Source of the DNA: Bacteroidales bacterium UBA4116
Lineage (GTDB): Bacteria; Bacteroidota; Bacteroidia; Bacteroidales; Tannerellaceae
Reading direction: 5' to 3'
Length of the DNA stretch: 64,000 nucleotides
NCBI GenBank assembly: GCA_002381645.1
Contig: DFXE01000001.1
Location: 1,479 to 65,478 of the forward strand
Below, piece by piece: positions 50,648 to 60,087 of the stretch. The notes under the pieces are model-generated. The model ran no database searches. It worked only from the letters and a program-made list of their open reading frames with translations, and was not told where the DNA came from. Both the position numbers and the translations under genes were made by a program. Within the stretch, counting starts at the first letter, position 1. Every line of letters starts with the position of its first letter.

Positions 50648-51901
50648 TTAATTGCGGTGATAACGTTTCCCGTCTTTTATAATCGTTTCGACAATATTCA
50701 TTCCGATATGATAAGGAAGGAATTTATAAGAAGGATAACGAAGCAGGATCATATCCGCTTTCTTTCCTACGTCAATACTGCCTATCGTATCTGCACGGCC
50801 AACGGCTGCAGCCCCGTTTATGGTCATAGCTGTAACGGCTTCTTCCGGTGATAGTTTCATATAAATACAAGCCAGGGCGAACAACATCGGTACCGACCCC
50901 GAAAAACAACTTCCCGGATTCAGGTCGGAAGCAAGCGCGACGGCACATCCGGCATCTATCATTTCCCGTCCACGCGCATATGGCTCATGCAATGAGAATG
51001 CCGTCAGGGGAAGAAGGGTTGCTACCGTATCACTTTCTGCCAGTTGACGAATACCATAATCAGAAGCTTGCAACAGATGGTCAGCGCTTACAGCATGTAA
51101 GCCGGCGGCTAATTCCGCCCCTCCAAGTGGAACTATTTCGTCGGCATGCAGTTTAGGCTTCAACCCAAAAGATAAAGCCGTCTCTAACAACCGCTTACTT
51201 TGATCTATACTGAAAACCCCTTTTTCACAAAATACATCGCAAAAGCCTGCCAACTCCTCTTCCTGTACAGCAGGTAAAACTTCACGGATTATAAAATCAA
51301 TATAATCATCCGGGCGACCTTTATATTCAGGCGGCACGGCATGTGCTCCCAAAAAGGTCGAAACAATATCGGCGGGATGTTCATCGTTTAATTCCTTCAT
51401 TACCCTCAACTGCATCAGTTCAGTATCCTTATCCAGGCCATATCCGCTTTTCCCTTCCACTGTCGTTACACCCATATCCAGCAGGTCGTTTAAACGTGCC
51501 GAAGCAGAATAGAACAAGTCGTCATACGAACTGTCGCGTGTAGCTCTCATGGTATTCACAATACCGCCGCCACGTTCCATTATCGACATATAACTGTCTC
51601 CGCGTAACCTCCATGAAAATTCTTCCTCCCTGTAGCCGCCAAAGACAAAATGGGTATGGCTGTCAACAAAACCCGGTAGCAGAGCCTTACCTTTGGCATC
51701 TATTACCGAATAGGCTGCGGGGTCGATCCGGCTAAGAACCTCACTGGTCGTTCCGACATGGGTAATTAAACCGTCTGATACGGCAACAGCACCATCCTCA
51801 ATAACACCTATATCAGACATCCCACTCCCTTTTTTAGCGGTAAAGCCTGAACAGGTGATAAGCTGGGAGGCGTTTCGTATAAAGAGTTTATCCAGTGTCA
51901 T
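50648..51901 (-). CDS. hutI: imidazolonepropionase
   Basis: 417 residues of the amidohydrolase superfamily. Metal-binding His residues are in LLPGFVDSHTHFVFGGYREEEFSWRL. The characteristic GGGIVNTMRATRDSS, EGKSGYGLD and the late ALASDLNPGSCFSGS (Asp ligand) are all present. It hydrolyses 4-imidazolone-5-propanoate to N-formimino-L-glutamate. It is the third gene of the hut operon, 2 bp after the formiminotransferase gene. Confidence 0.95.
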   Translation of the reverse strand: MTLDKLFIRNASQLITCSGFTAKKGSGMSDIGVIEDGAVAVSDGLITHVGTTSEVLSRIDPAAYSVIDAKGKALLPGFVDSHTHFVFGGYREEEFSWRLRGDSYMSIMERGGGIVNTMRATRDSSYDDLFYSASARLNDLLDMGVTTVEGKSGYGLDKDTELMQLRVMKELNDEHPADIVSTFLGAHAVPPEYKGRPDDYIDFIIREVLPAVQEEELAGFCDVFCEKGVFSIDQSKRLLETALSFGLKPKLHADEIVPLGGAELAAGLHAVSADHLLQASDYGIRQLAESDTVATLLPLTAFSLHEPYARGREMIDAGCAVALASDLNPGSCFSGSVPMLFALACIYMKLSPEEAVTAMTINGAAAVGRADTIGSIDVGKKADMILLRYPSYKFLPYHIGMNIVETIIKDGKRYHRN

Positions 51902-51903
51902 AT

Positions 51904-52809
51904 TTATTCCATTATTCTCGACTCCAAAACCTGATTGATCGTAAAATCTTCCAGGCCCAGATAGTAGGCAGCCGTATCGATGAGGGCTTCCATCGGGACC
52001 AGGCCGATAATTTCACTTCCTACCACCGGTACGCCGTAACGGCGGGCCTCGATACGCACCAACTCGAAAGCGCGGTACAAAGCCGTACGGGTATAATCCG
52101 TCATATTGATAGATACCTGTACGATCCCTCTCTCTTTCAGTTCCACCCCCATCGCTTTGCAATAGCGAAGCCCACCGCCTACAAAACGGATTTTCCGGGC
52201 GATACTATCGGCTACTGCTAAATTATCGGTTCCCAGGTTTATATTATAGGCCACCAAAGGCATACGTGCACCAATAGCAACTCCTCCGGCAGTAGGATGA
52301 CATTGTGCCGGCCCGTAATCAGGTGTCCAATCTGCCAGTTTTACCTTTTCTGCCAACCCTTCAAACTCGCCTTTGCGTACATTGGCAAGGTTTTCATGGT
52401 GCGGAGCCGATGCCGATTTTTCATACAGGAATACAGGTAAGTTATATCTCCGCGCTGCCTCTTCGGCAACCTCTTTGGATAAAGCAACAGCTTCCTCCAT
52501 CGTACACCCTCTTATGGGGATAAAAGGAACTACATCTACCGCACCCATACGCGGATGCTGCCCAGAATGGGCAGTCAGGTCGATCAGTTCTACCGCCAGT
52601 CCGATAGCTTCAAGCACGGATGCTTTTAGCGCCTGAGGTTCTCCCACAACCGTAATTACCGAACGGTTATGGTCGCGGTCGCTGCTATAATCCAATAATT
52701 TCACACCTTCTTTAGCACGGAAAGCGCCCGCTATTTTTTCAATCTTTTCCAAATCCCGTCCCTCACTGAAATTAGGGACACATTCCATGATCTTACTCCA
52801 GTTACTCAT
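51904..52809 (-). CDS. glutamate formimidoyltransferase
   Basis: 301 residues. It matches the formiminotransferase half of animal FTCD: KIMECVPNFSEGRDLEKIEKI at the start, SSDRDHNRSVITVVG, HSGQHPRMGAVDVVPFIPI and GVQVSINMTDYTRT-like strands (GIVQVSINMTDYTRTALYRAFE). It moves the formimino group of N-formimino-glutamate to tetrahydrofolate and releases glutamate. With the separate cyclodeaminase it shows that this organism uses the folate branch of histidine degradation rather than HutG or HutF. It overlaps the hutU stop by 4 bp. Confidence 0.94.
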   Translation of the reverse strand: MSNWSKIMECVPNFSEGRDLEKIEKIAGAFRAKEGVKLLDYSSDRDHNRSVITVVGEPQALKASVLEAIGLAVELIDLTAHSGQHPRMGAVDVVPFIPIRGCTMEEAVALSKEVAEEAARRYNLPVFLYEKSASAPHHENLANVRKGEFEGLAEKVKLADWTPDYGPAQCHPTAGGVAIGARMPLVAYNINLGTDNLAVADSIARKIRFVGGGLRYCKAMGVELKERGIVQVSINMTDYTRTALYRAFELVRIEARRYGVPVVGSEIIGLVPMEALIDTAAYYLGLEDFTINQVLESRIME

Positions 52810-54824
52810 TTCATTCTATTTAAATAATTCGATACCGTTTCCTGTATGAATGCTTCTTCCGCAAGGAAAGGAAGAGTAATATGATAATCGTTTACATATT
52901 TTTTGTTGAATACGTCCGATGTGAGCATCGCATTCTTATTGCGCGCCCACGAACGCCGGGCCACACCGCCCATTACATCCCAGAGCATAGCCGAACGAAG
53001 AATGCGGTCTACCCGTTCACTACCGTCAAGCACCATGCCGAAACCGCCGTTTACCGCTTTGCCGATCCCTACACCGCCGCCGTTATGCAAGGCGACAAGG
53101 CTCATACCCCTTGCAGCATTACCGGCAAAGCACTGTACAGCCATATCCGCCATCACATTGCTCCCGTCGTATATATTAGATGTTTCACGGAAAGGAGAAT
53201 CCGTACCGCTTACATCATGATGGTCACGTCCCAGCATGACGGGGCCGATCTCATCTTTACGTACCATATCATTGAACCGTAAAGCTATCTTCATCCGCCC
53301 TTCCGCATCCTGGTAAAGTATCCGCGCCTGTGTACCAACCACCAGCCGGTTCTTTTCCGCATCGCGTATCCAGTTATAATTATCGAGGTCCTGCCCCCTC
53401 CGAGTAGGATCGATACAATCCATCGCCGCATAGTCCGTTTTTTTCAAATCTTCTTCTTTGCCGCTCAGGCAAACCCAACGGAACGGACCGTAACCATAGT
53501 CGAACAGTTCGGGTCCCATGATATCTTCTACATAAGAAGGCCATATAAACCCGTCCTTTTCATCAATTCCGTTCCGGGAAATTTCTTTAATCCCGGCATC
53601 GTAAACCGCTTTCATAAAAGAATTGCCGTAGTCGAAAAAGTAAGTTCCGTTAGCCACAAGATTTTTTATTGCTTCAAAATGACGTTTAAGCGACTTATCT
53701 ACCAGTAAGCAAAATTCTTCCCGATAATGGGCTAACAGCTGGGTACGTTCTTCAAAAGAGATTCCGGCCGGACAATATCCGCCGTCATATACAGCATGGC
53801 AGGAGGTCTGATCGCTCAGCAGATCGATATGTACAGATTCGTTGCAGGCATATTCTAATAAATCCACAATGTTGCCGTGATAGGCAACGGATACCGGTTG
53901 TCTTTTTTTAACAGCCTGAAACGCCAACCGGTAAGCTTCAGGGATTTTATCTGTAACATGCTGAACCCAACCCTGGTCCAACCGTGTTTTTATCCTTGAA
54001 TAATCGACTTCAGCAATGATACAGGCAGCACCGGCGATTACGGCCGCTTTGGGTTGCGCACCGCTCATTCCCCCCAAACCGGATGAAACAAATAAATGTC
54101 CGTTCAGATCTTTATCCTGTGGAATACCCAGTTTCATCCGTCCGGCATTCAGCAAGGTGTTGAATGTGCCGTGAACAATACCCTGAGGCCCGATATACAT
54201 CCACCCCCCGGCTGTCATCTGTCCGTAATTGGCCACCCCCATCTGTGCTGCTATATGCCAGTCTTTCTGATTATCAAACATACCGACCATCATGGAATTG
54301 GTAATGATTACCCGTGGCGCATCGGGACCGGATTTAAACAACCCTAACGGATGCCCGGACTCAATAACTAAGGTTTGTTCGTTCGTCATGGCTTCAAGAT
54401 ACTGCTTTATTAAAAGGTATTGCATCCAGTTCTGACAAACCTGCCCCGTTTCACCGTAAGTAACCAGCTCATACGGATACAACGCTATATCAAAACATAA
54501 GTTATTGTCTATCATCACCTGGAACGCTTTCCCTTCCAGACAGTTTCCCTTATATTGATCTAAAGGTTTTGCTGTTATATCCCCTTCCGGGCGGTAACGG
54601 TAGCCGTAAATCCGGCCATACGTAACCAGTTCTTCCATAAATTCCGGAGCCAAAGCCTCATGCAGTTCTGCTGGTATATAACGCAACGCGTTCTTCAGTG
54701 CAATTTTAGTTTGTGCGGGCGTTAACGTATAACCACGGTCGGGAGCGCGGCGGATACCGGTGACGAAAGCAGGATATTCCGGTAAATAATTACTAAGCTG
54801 TATATCCATATCTTTAAATTTCAA
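52806..54824 (-). CDS. hutU: urocanate hydratase (long form)
   Basis: 672 residues, about 110 longer than the proteobacterial enzyme but usual for Bacteroidetes. It adds water to urocanate with tightly bound NAD. Recognisable stretches are LVIESGHPLGLFKSGPDAPRVIITNSMMVGMFDN, NYGQMTAGGWMYIGPQGIVHGTFNTLLNAGR, GLGGMSGAQPKAAVIAGA and LHNGGGVGIGKAVNGGFGMVLDGS. It is the first gene of the operon hutU-formiminotransferase-hutI-cyclodeaminase-hutH. A second ATG five codons in is a possible start. Confidence 0.95.
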   Translation of the reverse strand: MKFKDMDIQLSNYLPEYPAFVTGIRRAPDRGYTLTPAQTKIALKNALRYIPAELHEALAPEFMEELVTYGRIYGYRYRPEGDITAKPLDQYKGNCLEGKAFQVMIDNNLCFDIALYPYELVTYGETGQVCQNWMQYLLIKQYLEAMTNEQTLVIESGHPLGLFKSGPDAPRVIITNSMMVGMFDNQKDWHIAAQMGVANYGQMTAGGWMYIGPQGIVHGTFNTLLNAGRMKLGIPQDKDLNGHLFVSSGLGGMSGAQPKAAVIAGAACIIAEVDYSRIKTRLDQGWVQHVTDKIPEAYRLAFQAVKKRQPVSVAYHGNIVDLLEYACNESVHIDLLSDQTSCHAVYDGGYCPAGISFEERTQLLAHYREEFCLLVDKSLKRHFEAIKNLVANGTYFFDYGNSFMKAVYDAGIKEISRNGIDEKDGFIWPSYVEDIMGPELFDYGYGPFRWVCLSGKEEDLKKTDYAAMDCIDPTRRGQDLDNYNWIRDAEKNRLVVGTQARILYQDAEGRMKIALRFNDMVRKDEIGPVMLGRDHHDVSGTDSPFRETSNIYDGSNVMADMAVQCFAGNAARGMSLVALHNGGGVGIGKAVNGGFGMVLDGSERVDRILRSAMLWDVMGGVARRSWARNKNAMLTSDVFNKKYVNDYHITLPFLAEEAFIQETVSNYLNRMK

Positions 54825-54924
54825 GCAACTTACAAACTGTAAGGAGTTACAGGCAATAAATCACCGCAATATAGATATTTAGAGATACATCGCCAATTAC
54901 AGAGGTATGTTTATTAGCATATTG

Positions 54925-54964
54925 TTAAAAACAGAAGAGCCATCCCTAAATGGACGGCTCTTCC
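54925..54964 (-). terminator. terminator of secDF
   Basis: Stem GAAGAGCC/GGCTCTTC with further pairing (ATCC/GGA), followed on the minus strand by TGTTTTTAAC. It is about 25 bp past the secDF stop and before the hut operon promoter region. Confidence 0.8.
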
Positions 54965-54987
54965 TGTATATAATTAAGTTATTACCC

Positions 54988-57900
54988 TTATTTTGCAGTA
55001 GCAGCAACAGCTTTCTTGCTTAATTTCCGCTTTTGTATTTCGTACGCGATAGGTGTTGCGATAAATAAAGTAGAATAAGTACCTACTATAATACCCAACA
55101 GGATAGCAAACGTAAAGCTACGGATTGTGCTTCCACCCAGGATGAATATACAAAGAACAACTACCAGCGTAGATAACGTAGTATTAAATGTACGCGAGAG
55201 TGTAGAGTTCAGTGAGTCGTTGATCACCTGGTAACGGTCGCGCTTCGGATATAAACCGATGGTTTCGCGGATACGGTCGAAAACAACTACCGTGTCATTT
55301 ATAGAATAACCGATCACGGTGAGGATAGCCGCAATAAATGTCTGGTCGACTTCCATTGAGAACGGTAAGATCTTCCAAAGCATAGAATAAAACGCGATAA
55401 TACATAATGTAGTTACGGCTACGGAAACAAATGTTCCCACTGAGAACGCGATATCCCTGAAACGGATCAGGATATAGAGCGCCATACAGATCATAGCGAA
55501 TATCACAGCAAGGATTGCCGCATTCTTGATATCGTCGGCCATACTCGGACCCACTTTCTGAGAACTTTGGATATAATCTCCTGTAAACTGGGCAAGGGTA
55601 GTTCCGGCAGGAAGAAGCGGGCTTAATCCGTTATATAACCTTGATTCGATCTGCTGGTCTATTTCCGGATCAGTGCTTGTGATCATATAGTTGGTGGATA
55701 TACGTACCTGGTCGGGCGTACCGATCGTGATAACACTTACAGCGCCTTCCAGCTGATCGTCCAAAAGATCACGTACTTCTTCCGTATTAACATCCTGTTG
55801 GAAACGAACGATATAATTACGTCCTCCCGTAAAGTCGATACCGTTATTCAAACCTACCGTAGCAAGCGATACGCCTCCCAGCACAATGATGATCAATGGG
55901 ATCAGGTAACCTATTTTACGCTTGCCCAGGAAGTTGATCTTAGGATTCGTCAACAGGTCTTTACTAACAGGAGTAACGAAAGTAAGATTCTTCAGCTTAT
56001 CCTTTGCCAGCAATCCTTCATAAACAATACGCGTCAGGAATACAGCTGTAAGGAATGAAGCACACAAACCGATGATCAATGTGGTGGCAAAACCCCTGAT
56101 CGGTCCTGTACCGAAATAAAATAGCACAATACCTGTAATAATAGAGGTAAGGTTCGCATCGAAAATAGCGGAGAAAGCGTTTCCATAACCGTCGGAAATT
56201 GCTTTTGCCAATCCTTTCCCGGCACGAAGTTCTTCTTTTATCCTTTCATATATCAATACATTGGCATCCACCGCCATACCCAGCGTAAGTACCATACCGG
56301 CGATACCGGGCAGCGTAAGTACGGCCTGGAAAGAGGCAAGAATACCCATTGTAAAGAATATATTGAGCACCAATGCGCCGTTTGCGATCATACCCGGAAT
56401 AATTCCGTACATGACGCACATATAGGACATCAGCAATATTAAAGCAAGCACAAACGAAATCACACCGGCATTGATTGCTTCCTGTCCCAAAGAAGGACCT
56501 ACAACGTCTTCCTGTACAATATTGATGGAAGCGGCCATTTTACCCGACTTCAACACGTTTGCCAAGTCCTTCGCCTCTTCGGGAGTAAATCCACCGGTTA
56601 TCTGTGAACGACCGCCCGTAATTTCCGCATTTACGCGGGGAGCTGAATAAACCATGTCATCCAGCACGATAGCAATGGATTTGCCGATATTTTCTTTTGT
56701 CAGCCGCGCCCATGCTTTAGCACCTTCTGCGTTCATCGCCATGCTTACTTCCTGTTCGGCACGGCCCGGTGTCTGCGAAAAGTCGGCTACCGCATCCGTA
56801 ACCACGTCACCACCCAATGCAGGAGTGCCGTCGCGGTTGGTTACTTTAATCGCATACAAATAATAATATTGTTCCTGTTCGTCGATTGCTTTCACGCCCC
56901 ATTTCAGGGAAAGGTTACGCGGAAGTATATCTTTCACCTGACGCATATTCAGGTATTCATCAATTTTGGCCATATCGGAGCTGTGAGCGATACCCACAAC
57001 CGGTCCGGGTGCTAATTGTCCGTTATACTGGTTAATTTGCAGAAGGCCGAACAAAGGATGTTGTTTTCTGAACTCCTCCATGGATTGGGCTGTCTGGTCT
57101 TCCGTAGTTTCAGAAGAAATCTGCGCCAGCAAAGAGTCGGCTTCATTTACCTGGGTATCAGACGTTGTTTCCGGCTGGTTTGCAGAAGCATCCGCACCTT
57201 CCGTAACAGCCGTCGAACCATTTGTATTTTCAGAAGCTGCCAGCATAGTAGCCAGTGTATTATCAACAGTCATCAGTTGCTGATAAATTTCTGTCAGGTC
57301 ATAGGTTTCCCAGAATTCAAGGTTTGCGCTTCCCTGAAGCAATTTACGAACACGCTCAGGTTCTTTTACACCAGGAAGCTCTACCAGTATACGCCCGGCA
57401 GTTTCCAAACGCTGTATATTAGGCGATACCACACCGAAACGGTCGATACGCGTACGCAATACATTGAACGAATTATCGATAGCGCTTGCAAGTTCGCTTT
57501 TCAACACGGAGATTACCTGCGCATCCGTACTTTGTGGAGTAATCCTGTCTTTTAATTCAAATGTGCTGAATATGGCTGAAAGGCGGGCGCCGTCGTCCAA
57601 CCTTCTGTACTCTTCGGCAAATAAGTCGATAAAATCACGGTTACTGGTTGCCTGACGGGCATAAGCGAGGTCTAACGCCCTGTTAAAGTTTTCATCCTGG
57701 TTATTGTTTGAAAGCGAACGTATCACATCAGGCACGTTCAATTCCAGAACAACGTTCATACCACCCTTTAAGTCAAGACCTAAAGTAACTTCCATCTCCC
57801 GGCTTTCTTTCAGGGTATAGCCCAGCCAGACTTTTTGGGTGCTAAGTGAGTCTAAATACTGACTTTCCTTTACAGGGTCTCCGTTTGCATACTCAGCGGC

Positions 57901-58002
57901 TTTTCTATTATAATGCGACGTTACAAAAGAAAACGACAAATAAAACAAACACACAAGCGTAAGTAGTACCGCGAAGACCTTTACAAATCCTTTGTTTTGC
58001 AT
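54988..58002 (-). CDS. secDF: fused protein translocase subunit SecDF
   Basis: 1004 residues joining SecD and SecF in one chain, the usual state in Bacteroidetes. The SecD half has LGLDLKGGMNVVLELNV near residue 75, a large periplasmic domain with VSPNIQRLETAGRILVELPGV, and six helices including GMAVDANVLIYERIKEELRAGKGLAKAI. The SecF half has GGRNYIVRFQQ near 720, and ILTVIGYSINDTVVVFDRIRE. SecDF uses the proton gradient to pull proteins through SecYEG. A linker rich in Glu, Ser and Thr (about 255-305) is of the kind seen in long SecD proteins. Confidence 0.97.
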   Translation of the reverse strand: MQNKGFVKVFAVLLTLVCLFYLSFSFVTSHYNRKAAEYANGDPVKESQYLDSLSTQKVWLGYTLKESREMEVTLGLDLKGGMNVVLELNVPDVIRSLSNNNQDENFNRALDLAYARQATSNRDFIDLFAEEYRRLDDGARLSAIFSTFELKDRITPQSTDAQVISVLKSELASAIDNSFNVLRTRIDRFGVVSPNIQRLETAGRILVELPGVKEPERVRKLLQGSANLEFWETYDLTEIYQQLMTVDNTLATMLAASENTNGSTAVTEGADASANQPETTSDTQVNEADSLLAQISSETTEDQTAQSMEEFRKQHPLFGLLQINQYNGQLAPGPVVGIAHSSDMAKIDEYLNMRQVKDILPRNLSLKWGVKAIDEQEQYYYLYAIKVTNRDGTPALGGDVVTDAVADFSQTPGRAEQEVSMAMNAEGAKAWARLTKENIGKSIAIVLDDMVYSAPRVNAEITGGRSQITGGFTPEEAKDLANVLKSGKMAASINIVQEDVVGPSLGQEAINAGVISFVLALILLMSYMCVMYGIIPGMIANGALVLNIFFTMGILASFQAVLTLPGIAGMVLTLGMAVDANVLIYERIKEELRAGKGLAKAISDGYGNAFSAIFDANLTSIITGIVLFYFGTGPIRGFATTLIIGLCASFLTAVFLTRIVYEGLLAKDKLKNLTFVTPVSKDLLTNPKINFLGKRKIGYLIPLIIIVLGGVSLATVGLNNGIDFTGGRNYIVRFQQDVNTEEVRDLLDDQLEGAVSVITIGTPDQVRISTNYMITSTDPEIDQQIESRLYNGLSPLLPAGTTLAQFTGDYIQSSQKVGPSMADDIKNAAILAVIFAMICMALYILIRFRDIAFSVGTFVSVAVTTLCIIAFYSMLWKILPFSMEVDQTFIAAILTVIGYSINDTVVVFDRIRETIGLYPKRDRYQVINDSLNSTLSRTFNTTLSTLVVVLCIFILGGSTIRSFTFAILLGIIVGTYSTLFIATPIAYEIQKRKLSKKAVAATAK

Positions 58003-58057
58003 TTGAATCTTATAGTTTATATTATTACATTATTTATTTTTGTTTTTTCACAGGGTG

Positions 58058-58065
58058 CAAATATA
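58058..58065 (-). promoter_or_regulatory. -7 element for secDF
   Basis: The minus strand reads TATATTTG (TAnnTTTG), 55 bp before the secDF start. A CTTG 17 bp further upstream is the nearest to a -33 box. Confidence 0.45.
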
Positions 58066-58235
58066 GACTTTTTTTCTTTCACCAAGTGTAAATGCTTTAA
58101 TAAACTATCTAATTTTCACATTTTAATAAGGTTACAAAAAGAAAAACATATCTGTGTTCAACCTGATTTCATTATGTTTCTTTGACATCTTTATGTACGG
58201 ATTCACATAAATAATAAAAAATACCCTTTACATAT

Positions 58236-58266
58236 TTATCCACAGATGTATCCTTCACCTTTCACT
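58236..58266 (-). repeat. intergenic element shared with 24029-24057
   Basis: On the minus strand it starts AGTGAAAGGTGAAGG and ends CTGTGGATAA, matching the element at 24 kb apart from its variable middle. Confidence 0.6.
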
Positions 58267-58510
58267 TTCAGCTTTAAAACCTTATTTAAAGGGCATTTCG
58301 GGGTATAAGATGTATCTTCCACCGTAGCGGTTTTACTTTTACCTTACCATTCCCATAGAATCAACATTTTTTTTAGTTTATAATTTACAGAAACCGTTTG
58401 TCAACCATTTCATTCAGATCTGAAATCTATAATCTGAAAAAATTGTCACGGCTTTCACCGCATTTTACTGATAAAGTAATGCCTTATTATTAGATAATAC
58501 CCGAATAATT

Positions 58511-58580
58511 GATCTTTCCACCCGGGTGAGGCGATCGTTCCACCCGGGTGAACCGACCGACCCACCTGGGTGGAAAGATC
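58511..58580. repeat. three 22-bp tandem units with CACCCGGGTG palindromes
   Basis: Units start at 58511, 58533 and 58555, each with GAtC or GACC at the start and CACCCGGGTG (third unit CCACCTGGGTGG) in the middle. The block begins GATCTTTCCACC and ends GGTGGAAAGATC, so the whole 70 bp can also fold as one large hairpin. Confidence 0.7.
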
Positions 58581-58847
58581 AAAAGTATACCTTTAAACGA
58601 TTAAATACTCTGGGGTAGCAGATAAGAAGGTATCATGTTTGCTATTAATATAGTATATAAATCTAACCGGAAAAATAAAAAACTGAAAGCTAAAAAGTAG
58701 CAGATTTCAGCCATATGCGCTAATATTCAAATACTTACAAGAAACTGAAGGCTGAAGGGAAAATTTATGAATATTAATTAGGAGTACCCGGGAGAAGTAT
58801 AAACATAATAATTCTTCATCCGGATAGTTATATCTTATGCAATTATA

Positions 58848-58855
58848 TATCTTTG
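58848..58855 (+). promoter_or_regulatory. -7 element for the DUF4468 pair
   Basis: TATCTTTG (TAnnTTTG), 25 bp before ATG 58881. No spaced -33. Confidence 0.45.
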
Positions 58856-58880
58856 CTTTTCAAACAATAGCAAATTACAC

Positions 58881-60080
58881 ATGAAGCATCTATTACTGAT
58901 TTTGTTATTTACCCCTATCCTTCTTTTTGCGCAGGAGAATGAGAAATACCTGGTTGGCGCAGTACCGGAGGTAAACGGAAAAGTTATTTTCTCAAAAGAA
59001 GTGATGGCACCTGCCCTTTCTAAGGATCAGATTTATGATATTTTATTAGCATGGGCAAACGGGGAATTTAACGATGATAAAAACCGGGTGGTATATTCGA
59101 ATAAAGAAAAAGGAGAGATAGCCGTAACCGCAGAAGATTATCTTGTCTTTTCGAGCACGGCACTATCGTTAGACCGATCTCTTATGTCGTACCGGATGAT
59201 TTTCCAATGCCAGGATCAATCCTGTAAAATATCCGTTACCGCTATCCGGTATGAATATGATGTAAGTTACCAGCGTGAACCGGAACGGTATACTGCGGAA
59301 GAATGGATAACCGACGGAAAAGCCCTTAATAAAGGAAAACTCATACGGCTGAACAGCAAATTCCGGACCGCAACGATTGATTATGTGTCAGACCTGTTAA
59401 ATAATGCAGCGCTATCACTGAATGTGACCCCGGCCATTGCTGTAAAAACACCGGATACTCCTATGGCAGATGTAAAGCATGACGAAGTTATAACGTCTGC
59501 GGCTGCTTTGACTCCTGCTACTGCCGTAACCCCTTCCATACCTGTAACTGCTGCCACAACCACGTCAAATTCCCTTCAGGGATACAGACAAATAACACCG
59601 GACAAAATTCCGGGAAATATTATAAAAATGCTTTCGGAAGACTGGATGCTTATAACGGCAGGAAACGATTCTGAATTTAATATGATGACGGCAAGTTGGG
59701 GCGGACTGGGTTTTGTATTCGGAAAACCGGTAGCATTCTGCTTCATCAATCCCACGCGTTACACCTATCAACTAATGGAAAAGTATGACACGTATACACT
59801 GACCTTCTATACCGAAGCGTACCGCGAAGCTCTTGAATATTGCGGAAATAATTCAGGAAAAGATACCGATAAGGTAAAAGGTGCGGGACTTACGCCTGTT
59901 ACAACTCCGGAAGGAAGTAAAGCATTCGGTGAAGCCTGGATGATCATTGAATGCAGGAAGCTGATCTCCCAGTCTTTAAGTACGGAATCGATAAGTAATG
60001 AAAATGTACGCCGGGAATGGTTAGGCAAACAGGTTAACAAATTGTATGCCGGCGAAATTATTAATGTATGGATCAAATAA
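58881..60080 (+). CDS. secreted DUF4468 protein fused to a flavin-reductase-like domain
   Basis: 399 residues. The signal peptide ends at PILLFAQEN. Residues about 30-180 are a DUF4468 domain (GKVIFSKEVMAPALSKDQIYDILLAWA, YRMIFQCQDQSCKISVTAIRYEYD). A low-complexity Ala/Thr/Pro/Val linker spans about 185-235. Residues about 240-395 (IPGNIIKMLSEDWMLITAGNDSEFNMMTASWGGLGFVFGKPVAFCFINPTRYTYQLMEKYDTYTLTFY) follow the flavin reductase-like, FMN-binding split-barrel pattern. The fusion predicts an exported flavoprotein. The partner and reaction are unknown. The next gene encodes a DUF4468 paralogue without the flavin domain. Confidence 0.75.
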   Translation: MKHLLLILLFTPILLFAQENEKYLVGAVPEVNGKVIFSKEVMAPALSKDQIYDILLAWANGEFNDDKNRVVYSNKEKGEIAVTAEDYLVFSSTALSLDRSLMSYRMIFQCQDQSCKISVTAIRYEYDVSYQREPERYTAEEWITDGKALNKGKLIRLNSKFRTATIDYVSDLLNNAALSLNVTPAIAVKTPDTPMADVKHDEVITSAAALTPATAVTPSIPVTAATTTSNSLQGYRQITPDKIPGNIIKMLSEDWMLITAGNDSEFNMMTASWGGLGFVFGKPVAFCFINPTRYTYQLMEKYDTYTLTFYTEAYREALEYCGNNSGKDTDKVKGAGLTPVTTPEGSKAFGEAWMIIECRKLISQSLSTESISNENVRREWLGKQVNKLYAGEIINVWIK

Positions 60081-60087
60081 CAAACAG

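Larger units (their letters stand above)
58003..58880. other. long intergenic region with repeats
   Basis: No credible ORF in 878 bp. It holds the secDF-side -7 element, an element shared with 24029-24057 and the 22-bp GATC...CACCCGGGTG array (58511-58576). There are also further imperfect repeats of the type CTGAAAGCT / CTGAAGGCTGAAGG (58680-58760) and the promoter-like element before the DUF4468 gene. Confidence 0.6.

Noticed and set aside
50174..50851. 225-codon plus-strand frame across the cyclodeaminase and hutI genes
   Set aside because: It is antisense to two well-identified hut genes and crosses their intergenic gap. No independent support.
48512..54824. hut operon as a novel system
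   Set aside because: All five genes and the split formiminotransferase/cyclodeaminase arrangement are a known Bacteroidetes form of histidine degradation.
57016..57555. 179-codon plus-strand reading frame inside secDF
   Set aside because: It is antisense to the conserved SecD periplasmic domain, is Cys/Arg/Phe-rich, and has no recognisable domain or promoter.
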